A DNA stretch of 17,089 bases, taken from contig CAKSVK010000073.1 in NCBI GenBank assembly GCA_934502905.1, positions 1-17,089 on the forward strand, given 5' to 3'. A program made the translations under genes and the position numbers. Positions 12,501 through 17,089 of the stretch are shown here, piece after piece. The notes under the pieces are model-generated. The model was not told the DNA's origin and did no database searches. It saw nothing but the letters and a program-made list of their open reading frames with translations. Positions within the stretch are counted from its first letter, which is position 1; each line of letters begins with the position of its first letter. Source of the DNA: an uncultured Chitinophagaceae bacterium. GTDB taxonomy: Bacteria; Bacteroidota; Bacteroidia; Chitinophagales; Chitinophagaceae.

Positions 12501-14962
12501 ATCCTCCTTGCAGAAACGGTGCTCGCAACCAGGTTGGAAGGTGAAGCAGGAACTGGTCCCGGACTGGCTACATTTTGCTCAAATGCGGAATTAGGAATCT
12601 GCTCAAACTGGTTATTCGTTCCTGGTCCGCGCCAGCTAACCGTCATCACTTCGTCTCCGCCCTGTTCATAAAATACGATCGCGATGGGATATACTCCTCC
12701 CTGGGAAAACGTAATGGTTCCATCCGCATTCTGGGCACCGTGTAAGCCATCATTGTTTACCAGAGGGGCTGCAGCATGATTGTAGGGAGAGGTTGTCTGG
12801 TTTAACCCACCCAGGTACAATTTACTTCCATCATCAGACCGTGTACGGAAGGTATATGTTCCGCCTCCGGCCGGTATATTGATGAACCCTTCCCACAGGA
12901 ATGCAAAATTATCGTTTTGATCGCGGGGGGTAAGTGTCACGTTCGGCACATGTCCTGTATATTTCGGTGTCAGCGTGGCAAGGTTAGGCAGGTTGTTCCA
13001 GGTGCCGGTGTACGTGTAATATTTATAGTTCAGACCGCTAAATGCTGCCGCTGCCACCAATTGATTGCTGGCGGGCGATATATTATCCTTGGCATCTTTT
13101 GCTTTTACTATAAACTGATGGTATTGCCCGTTTGCAAGGTTAAATACTTCAAAGCTATTCTGATCGCCGGGAACACGGTATGCCAATGCTCCGTTCACAA
13201 AAATTTCGTATTGTACCACCCCTACATTATCCGTAGAATGATCCCATAATAACTGAACAGAATTGGGACCCACCCTTCCGGCCCGTAAATTATTGGGAGC
13301 CGTTGGAGGCGTTACGTCGGATGAGGTCAACGCGCTGGCAACAGCAGTGACGGCAGAAGCAGCGGTATTGTTTACAGCACGTATTTTATAATAATACCTT
13401 ACTGCAGCATCCAGTCCGGATATTACAGCGGAAGAAGCTGTTCCGTCAGCAAAACCTACCAGCTTGTAAGTACCATCACTGGCTAAAGATTGATAGATCT
13501 CAAAACGTGTAGCGCTGTTAGCACCGGCATTGATATCCCAGGTCAGGGAAACCTGTGTCTGTGATATGGCTGTCGCCTGCAGATTAGCCGGAACGTTGGG
13601 TTTGTTGGCTCCGTTTGCATTCACCACTGTAAATGTTTCGGAGAACGAGCTTGAGCATCCGTACAACTCAGTTACTTTTACCTGATAGTCACCCGCGCCA
13701 ACCGTGATTGTATTGGTATTTCCGGAAAGCGTGGTAGACGGTAACCGCCGCCATTCATATGCTATATAGTTATTGGGTACCTTCAGGGTAACCGTAGTGC
13801 TTCCGTCGGGAGCAGGTAATACCCGGCTTACCAGGGAATCTGTTGAAATATTCGGGGAAATGGTGGGCGCCTTGGTTTGAATCGTCACCGGAATCGGCGA
13901 CCATATCGACCAGGTTGATCCATCCTGTATCCGGCAATCATATACTCCTACGCTAGTGACATTGATAGTGTTACCGGTAGCTCCGGGAATTACTACACCA
14001 TCTTTTCTCCATTGATAGGCGTTAAAACCTGCCTGAACACCAATCGTCACATTAATATTATCCTCCGGGCAAAATTCTGCCCTTCCGTATCTTACCCACG
14101 GGTTGGCCCTGTGCGCCCGGTTGAGGTAGGGAAAGTAATCAGCTTCCTTCCACACCGAATCCCACACATTATGCGCCAGGGTTGTATATAAAGTCCATTT
14201 AAAATTACTTCCGTTTGCTATTGCCGCATTTTCCACCTGCCTTACCGTGTTGGGATGAGGATTGATGTCCTGCCCGCCACTTGCCAGCCAAATAGATTTA
14301 TAGGTGAGATCCGGTAATGCATCTCTGTCTGCCAGAGAGGCGTTGGCCATAGGGATAGAAGCGGCCACCAGTTTGGGATATGTTTTTGTGAACAACCATG
14401 TGGCAGCACCTCCGCCTGATAAACCGTTTACAATGACCCTGTTCGGATCTACTTTTACCTGCGGGATAAGATAATTGACGATCAATGTATAAACAGCAGT
14501 CAGCTGATTGATATTCCAGTAACCATTGGTTGCAGTAGACTGCGGGTAAAGCAGGAAACCATCGAATTGGGTTCCGTTGGTAGCGGTATTATGCTGGTTT
14601 CCCCCATGCAGCATCGAATACTCGTTATCATACATGGTACCTCTTTCCCCTACCCCGTGAAAAAACAGGTAAAGCGGAAAAGTAGTACCCGGAGGCGCCG
14701 TGGCGTAACTTTTGGGAAACTTAAGGCGGAAAGGAACGCCGTTAAAATAATATGCCTTGAAGTCGTTTGTATTCCATCCCAACCTTGTAGTTTTTACCCA
14801 TTTGGCCAACGTATTCCAGGCAGGAGTTGCCGGCGGGCTGGCAGGATTATAAATTACAATCGGATCAGCGGGATTGAGGACGCCAGTTTGAGATTGTGAA
14901 GTGTTCGCGCCAAATGCCAACAATAGCAGCATTACGGACAGATAACGTAAAAGTACTTTCAT
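9524..14962 (-). CDS. Giant secreted multidomain esterase-like protein, T9SS cargo (upstream paralog, 1812 aa)
   Basis: The signal peptide (about 1-24) is probably cleaved as SQS|Q. The alpha/beta-hydrolase domain (25-292) has an HG oxyanion loop FFHGVGERG (100-108) and the triad S182 (GLSGGG), D232 and H264 (LAHNVWD), so the active site looks intact. There follow two Ig-like domains (298-361 with C298 and C343; 362-448), fibronectin III (456-546, 549-638), PA14 (641-796), fibronectin III (804-884), a second PA14 (about 885-1036), fibronectin III (1044-1137), a cadherin-like domain (1140-1232), the unnamed module (1236-1417), fibronectin III (1424-1515), the module again (1517-1690), a linker, and a T9SS type A sorting domain (1723-1812). 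It is probably an extracellular, surface-associated esterase with glycan-binding domains; acetyl, feruloyl or polyester substrates cannot be told apart. It is collinear with the next gene apart from the extra PA14. No Shine-Dalgarno site is visible at the ATG. Confidence 0.9.
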   Translation of the reverse strand: MKVLLRYLSVMLLLLAFGANTSQSQTGVLNPADPIVIYNPASPPATPAWNTLAKWVKTTRLGWNTNDFKAYYFNGVPFRLKFPKSYATAPPGTTFPLYLFFHGVGERGTMYDNEYSMLHGGNQHNTATNGTQFDGFLLYPQSTATNGYWNINQLTAVYTLIVNYLIPQVKVDPNRVIVNGLSGGGAATWLFTKTYPKLVAASIPMANASLADRDALPDLTYKSIWLASGGQDINPHPNTVRQVENAAIANGSNFKWTLYTTLAHNVWDSVWKEADYFPYLNRAHRANPWVRYGRAEFCPEDNINVTIGVQAGFNAYQWRKDGVVIPGATGNTINVTSVGVYDCRIQDGSTWSIWSPIPVTIQTKAPTISPNISTDSLVSRVLPAPDGSTTVTLKVPNNYIAYEWRRLPSTTLSGNTNTITVGAGDYQVKVTELYGCSSSFSETFTVVNANGANKPNVPANLQATAISQTQVSLTWDINAGANSATRFEIYQSLASDGTYKLVGFADGTASSAVISGLDAAVRYYYKIRAVNNTAASAVTAVASALTSSDVTPPTAPNNLRAGRVGPNSVQLLWDHSTDNVGVVQYEIFVNGALAYRVPGDQNSFEVFNLANGQYHQFIVKAKDAKDNISPASNQLVAAAAFSGLNYKYYTYTGTWNNLPNLATLTPKYTGHVPNVTLTPRDQNDNFAFLWEGFINIPAGGGTYTFRTRSDDGSKLYLGGLNQTTSPYNHAAAPLVNNDGLHGAQNADGTITFSQGGVYPIAIVFYEQGGDEVMTVSWRGPGTNNQFEQIPNSAFEQNVASPGPVPASPSNLVASTVSARRINLTWQDNSNNETGFEIYRSTSESGPFAMVTTVGANRTSFADSLLEPTTTYYYRIKAIGQHGASGFDSEGAGVGYEYYETSGLSALPTNFSSLTPVKTGRVASFGLGMQNRNDNFLLRFSGYINITTAGTYTFFTNSDDGSKLYIGAFNEANLVVNNDLAHAPQEVSGSISLSAGRHPIFVTFFENGGGEVLEVRYQATGIPKQLIPAGVLGNPMARATTQALPALPDAATGLTATAQGANVVGLTWNNGAGVIDGVEVWRSRLNNANYELVKLTGNVNTYTDTAGLTANTVYYYKVRKVNEAGIAGFSNEVSVTTNSNPVSYVTFSALPNFEIYNDSTLAVTLNASSNIGSSITYTADNLPGFAILMSINSTMGILSLTPGGFDLGKYTVTLTATDNYGASVSRTFTITVNGKQQKTVNVNFNASLPQPAPWNNTNRASNNLANYAMSNLTYSDGSASTIGLTTVHNWTYSNTNGATTGNNSGVFPDNILTTVYATTSNTATQFRITNLSAGKKYSVLFFGGYKWTAQQQAQNGPIITNYSIGSQTVTLDNMNNTSNTVRINGITPDVNGSITVNVNKASGAYGAALNAIQIFEYDVTERASLSAPTGLTAEGLSASAIRLNWTAVSETRTGFQIWRSNTANGTYSLVGTVAGNVSTFTNSGLPANTTYYYKVRAVNNTYYSGYSNIAGASTVSYVVNLQFNGSASDAVNDPAWNSTNFKVYDGFTMSNLTNSLGQGTGIGFVGGEPFNNVSSSYGFTTGNNSGPVPDAVMRTNYYLGFTAVADFSFTNLNLNNVYNLTFYAGTTYTGSGNTVYSAGGKSVSLNPVNNTTNTVTLYNLQPDATGTIKVSIYSTSGYGWINSVSVHAMQGASIGGGSGASMRQSSSDGAVNAAALQAEPAATVTKLVGYPNPFIDNITLQLSLKRNVPKLAVMITDLTGKPVYRGEFSNVPAGTWQQNLALGSRIPNPGTYVIYVSGIPGEAPKTFKITKTK
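9527..9796 (-). other. T9SS type A C-terminal sorting domain (upstream paralog)
   Basis: Residues 1723-1812 show YPNPFIDNITL, DLTGKPVY and a basic end KITKTK. The domain is nearly the same as in the paralog in protein sequence, but many synonymous bases differ. Confidence 0.88.
9893..10414 (-). repeat. Unnamed beta-rich module, second copy, upstream paralog
   Basis: Residues 1517-1690 carry GNNSGPVPDAV, YNLTFYAG, SLNPVNNTTNTV and a closing INSVSVHAM strand. These match the first copy in this protein and both copies in the paralog. Confidence 0.6.
10712..11257 (-). repeat. Unnamed beta-rich module, first copy, upstream paralog
   Basis: Residues 1236-1417 carry PWNNTN, GNNSGVFPDN, YSVLFFGG, DNMNNTSNTVRING and ALNAIQIFEYD. 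The module directly follows the cadherin-like domain, as in the paralog. Confidence 0.6.
11855..12310 (-). other. Extra PA14 domain present only in the upstream paralog
   Basis: Residues about 885-1036 form a complete PA14 domain: YEYYETSG, FSGYINI, AGTYTFFTNSDDGSKLYIG, LVVNNDLAH and VTFFENGGGEVLEVRY. In the paralog the flanks are joined directly (GQHGAS then ATQALPA). The domain is clearly diverged from the first PA14 of the same protein, so it is not a fresh internal copy. It accounts for nearly the whole length difference between the two proteins. Confidence 0.8.
12575..13042 (-). other. First PA14 domain of the upstream paralog
   Basis: Residues 641-796 match the single PA14 of the paralog closely: YKYYTYTGTW, FLWEGFINI, SDDGSKLYLGG, LVNNDGLH and YPIAIVFYEQGGDEVM. 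Confidence 0.8.
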
Positions 14963-15180
14963 ACAATGGTTGTCTTAATAAAATAAATTGAAAACCTGGG
15001 GGTTTTTGACGGAATTGGTTGAAAAGCTGTCGTCAGAAATTAGGAAAAGGTGCCTGGCGGCTTAACATGAAGATATCGAACGGATGGTCGAAAACAGAAT
15101 GCAAATTAATTCTATTTTTTAATATCTAAAAAATTAAACATAAAAAAATTCTTATCAAATCCCATACAATGGCGCATAGC

Positions 15181-15193
15181 CCTGATAATCAGG
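15181..15193. promoter_or_regulatory. 13-base palindrome CCTGATAATCAGG
   Basis: Perfect 6-base arms flank a single base, and nearby AGC/GCT bases extend the symmetry. It lies about 220 bases before the ATG at 14962. There is no T-run after it on the minus strand, so an operator is more likely than a terminator. Confidence 0.25.
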
Positions 15194-15278
15194 CGCTAAA
15201 CATCTCCTTATTTGTCATAAGATAACCATCTTTACATTCAGACAACATGTTAAATACAGCTTACCAGGTCTACATCCG

Positions 15279-15318
15279 CCTGTAACGGTTTTTGTTACCA
15301 TCCATGGGAAATTACAGG
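15279..15318 (-). repeat. Inverted repeat downstream of the small oxidoreductase partner gene
   Basis: Arms CCTGTAA and TTACAGG (15279-15285, 15312-15318) enclose 26 bases, with an inner GTAAC/GTTAC pair competing for the left arm. It lies about 50 bases past the stop at 15367, so it may help end that transcript, but no T-run follows. Confidence 0.25.
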
Positions 15319-15366
15319 GGCAAATCACAAAAGAAGATCAACCGGATACTAAACAGGAAAGCAGGA

Positions 15367-15813
15367 TCAGCTTTGATAATAAATGTTGGAAAACGGATTG
15401 GCACAGGACCGCTCATAAGGATCATGCAATCCTATATATTTTATTTTCACCTGTGGATTCATTTTCTCATAGAAGAAATTAGTTGACAGTAAAAAAGTAC
15501 CCACCAGCTTACTTCTGTTTACTTCGTAGCTGGTTTTATAAGGAAGGGTAAACAAAGGATTGTTTATATAATAGTGCCACTTTAATATCTGTTTGTGATG
15601 CGAAAAAAAAATACTGTCCCATTTTCTTTTCTTTTCTATATCAATGAAGAACTGGTCATATACATCCCTGTCGATGCCCAACCCGGCTGTATCTGCAAGA
15701 ATAATTTTTTTCGCGAGCTCCTCAAACTTTTCAAAAAAAACATAAGCTCCCCCACCCGCTGCAACTGCCCCGAGAGAAAGAAAGCCGAGTTTGAAAAATT
15801 TTCTTCTATGCAT
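15367..15813 (-). CDS. Small Tat-leader protein, putative gluconate 2-dehydrogenase subunit 3-like partner of the GMC oxidoreductase
   Basis: The 148-aa protein begins MHRRKFFKLG followed by a hydrophobic, Gly/Ala-rich stretch (10-27). This matches the twin-arginine pattern RRxFxK and suggests export of a folded protein complex or a membrane anchor. The rest is charged and aromatic-rich, ending HDPYERSCANPF. In gluconate-dehydrogenase-type systems a small Tat-leader subunit accompanies the GMC flavoprotein and carries it across the membrane. The gene starts 15 bases after the GMC stop, which supports the same pairing here. No cofactor-binding motif is visible in it. The family call is from context and overall look, and is less certain than the operon link. 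Confidence 0.6.
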   Translation of the reverse strand: MHRRKFFKLGFLSLGAVAAGGGAYVFFEKFEELAKKIILADTAGLGIDRDVYDQFFIDIEKKRKWDSIFFSHHKQILKWHYYINNPLFTLPYKTSYEVNRSKLVGTFLLSTNFFYEKMNPQVKIKYIGLHDPYERSCANPFSNIYYQS

Positions 15814-15828
15814 TTTACTTTACAGGGT

Positions 15829-17089
15829 TTATGAAAAGATTTTGTCTGCCGCCATCAACGAAAGCGCCGAAAGCGTTAAAGTAGGATTAACCGGTGTAAT
15901 GGTTGGAAAAACGCTGCTGCCCAACACAAAAAGGTTCCTGTATTTATGGTGTAAAAGGTGCTTGTCCACTACTCCCTGCTCTGCATCACTGCTCATACGG
16001 GTAGTGGAACAAATATGAAATTCAGATTTCTGAAAGTAACCATCCAGTTCCAGCTTTTCTACCGGGAGGAATGAGAAAGTTTTCTCTATATTTTCTCTTA
16101 AGCCTGCCATCGCTTTATCCACATAGGAGCTGTGCGTTTTATAATCCAGCACGGGCACAAGCGGATCCTCACCCAGCATAACACGATTTTCATCTCCCGG
16201 AATATCTTCAAAAATAAACTTGAACTTTGAAATATGCCGCCACTTTCCCACTTCATTCCTGATAGTGGTATCGTTAAAATGCTCAATAAAACAACCGGCA
16301 CGATCTTTCCGGTGTTCACCATCATATAACATATATCCATTGGCGCTGATAATAGAGCTGCCTCCTACATCATCCAGGTTTTTATAATATAAATAACCGA
16401 ATGTTCCTTTTTGATCGGAAAGGCCCCTGCCCGTATAGTAGCTATCGTCGCCGGATGATAAAAGTATGTGGGCATTAAATATCGCATTGGCCCCCAGCGC
16501 TACAATGTCGGCATGAGCTTCTGTTTCCTTCCCGTCTTTCTGGTATACCACACCTTTCACCTTATCATTTTCCGTAACAACAGCCATCGCCACGGCATTA
16601 TATTGAATCTGTATCCGCCCGTCTCCGTAAATATCAGACAGCGAATTTTCGATAGTGAACTTACTGTCTACAGGGCATAGCTGACAGACGGCGCTGCTGC
16701 AACATGCGTTTCGTTTCCCGGTGGCGATCGTAGCTCTTGCCGTCGGCTGGCTGATATACAGCTCTTTATATCTTTCCTGGATCAGTTTATCTACCGTACT
16801 GAGGTGTTGAGGAGGCAGCGGGTATTTTTTAGACCTGGGAAAAGGAGTAACGTCAGGTCCGCCTATCTGCATGATATCCTCCGCCTCTGTATAATAAGCT
16901 TCCAGTTCCTCATAGCTTACAGGCCAATCCATCCCCACATTGTAAAGCGATCTCATCCTGAAATCGTTCGGTAAAAACCGGGGAGTACAACCTGTCCAGC
17001 AGTTAGAGCTTCCGCCGAAATTAGGATCGAAAACCCAGGTCTTATCGGTATTGTCTGATTTAAATGTTTTATCGGCAGATGAATAGCCC
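15829..17089 (-). CDS. GMC-family FAD-dependent oxidoreductase, partial (N-terminus outside window)
   Basis: The frame stays open to the window edge, so the Met at 16956 is internal and 44 codons before it are visible, including GGSSNCWTGCTPRFLPNDF. This is the flavin-loop region typical of the gluconate/fructose dehydrogenase and pyranose oxidase branch. Further on lie a cysteine cluster CCSSAVCQLCPVDSKF (16660-16704), the dinucleotide-fold strand IVALGANAIFNAHILLSSG, and the GMC C-terminal part. The likely active-site His is in FHICSTTRM and the likely Asn in VNPTLTLSAL. The enzyme should oxidise an alcohol or sugar, passing electrons to a membrane or cytochrome partner. The Tat-leader gene just downstream supports a periplasmic location, since the pair could be exported together. 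The FAD-binding GxGxxG end is not in the window. Substrate unknown. Confidence 0.88.
   Translation of the reverse strand, partial: GYSSADKTFKSDNTDKTWVFDPNFGGSSNCWTGCTPRFLPNDFRMRSLYNVGMDWPVSYEELEAYYTEAEDIMQIGGPDVTPFPRSKKYPLPPQHLSTVDKLIQERYKELYISQPTARATIATGKRNACCSSAVCQLCPVDSKFTIENSLSDIYGDGRIQIQYNAVAMAVVTENDKVKGVVYQKDGKETEAHADIVALGANAIFNAHILLSSGDDSYYTGRGLSDQKGTFGYLYYKNLDDVGGSSIISANGYMLYDGEHRKDRAGCFIEHFNDTTIRNEVGKWRHISKFKFIFEDIPGDENRVMLGEDPLVPVLDYKTHSSYVDKAMAGLRENIEKTFSFLPVEKLELDGYFQKSEFHICSTTRMSSDAEQGVVDKHLLHHKYRNLFVLGSSVFPTITPVNPTLTLSALSLMAADKIFS

Larger units (their letters stand above)
14963..15366. other. Gene-free stretch upstream of the giant esterase-like genes
   Basis: This stretch of about 400 bases shows no supportable gene or structured RNA. 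It holds an AT-rich tract near 15105-15160 and two dyads (listed separately). It must contain the promoter of the gene starting at 14962. The only candidate seen is TTAATTTG on the minus strand at 15102-15109, matching five of six fixed -7 positions without a clear -33 element. Confidence 0.5.

Noticed and set aside
4253..14962. Possible recent recombination or assembly artefact from repeated sequence
   Set aside because: The paralogs differ at many synonymous sites and by a clean domain difference, so they are not collapsed or duplicated reads of one gene.
15292..15486. 64-codon plus-strand open frame opposite the small partner gene
   Set aside because: It overlaps the end of the minus-strand gene, has no recognisable family and no ribosome site.
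15829..16956. Complete 375-aa GMC protein starting at the Met at 16956
   Set aside because: The frame is open upstream to the window edge and the upstream codons encode conserved GMC sequence, so the Met is internal.
1..17089. Mobile element, phage, CRISPR array, tRNA or rRNA
   Set aside because: No transposase, integrase, evenly spaced short direct repeats or conserved RNA structure was seen on either strand.

Overview
The window reads as a chromosomal segment of a Bacteroidota bacterium, most likely of the Chitinophaga/Niastella group (Chitinophagales). This rests on very large secreted proteins with type IX secretion (T9SS) type A C-terminal sorting domains, signal peptides cleaved before Gln, moderate G+C, weak Shine-Dalgarno use, and a polysaccharide co-polymerase of the kind common in that phylum. 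Every gene I can support lies on the minus strand, so the reading order is from high to low coordinates.

Region 1 (17089 to 15367) is a two-gene oxidoreductase unit. It holds the C-terminal part of a GMC-family flavin oxidoreductase (N-terminus outside the window) and, 15 bases downstream, a 148-aa protein with a twin-arginine-like leader. The small protein resembles the partner subunit of gluconate-2-dehydrogenase-type GMC enzymes. About 400 bases without a gene follow (14963-15366), holding an AT-rich tract and two dyads.

Region 2 (14962 to 4253) is the main feature: two tandem paralogous genes for giant secreted proteins (1812 and 1663 aa). Each has, in order, a signal peptide, a serine alpha/beta-hydrolase (esterase-like) domain, two Ig-like domains, fibronectin III repeats, PA14 domain(s), a cadherin-like domain, two copies of an unnamed beta-rich module of about 175 aa, and a T9SS sorting domain. 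The upstream copy has one PA14 domain that the downstream copy lacks, and the copies differ at the hydrolase oxyanion loop. Each gene is followed by its own hairpin terminator.

Region 3 (4151 to 1) is the start of an exopolysaccharide or capsule export operon. It encodes a Wzz/Wzc-type co-polymerase with a degenerate tyrosine-kinase-like domain, an integral membrane acyltransferase, and a Wzx-type flippase cut by the window edge. Gaps of 19 and -1 bases indicate co-transcription.

One reading, which is inference, is that the operon makes an acylated surface polysaccharide and the secreted esterase-like proteins bind or de-acylate that polymer or an external glycan. No mobile element, CRISPR array, tRNA or rRNA was seen.
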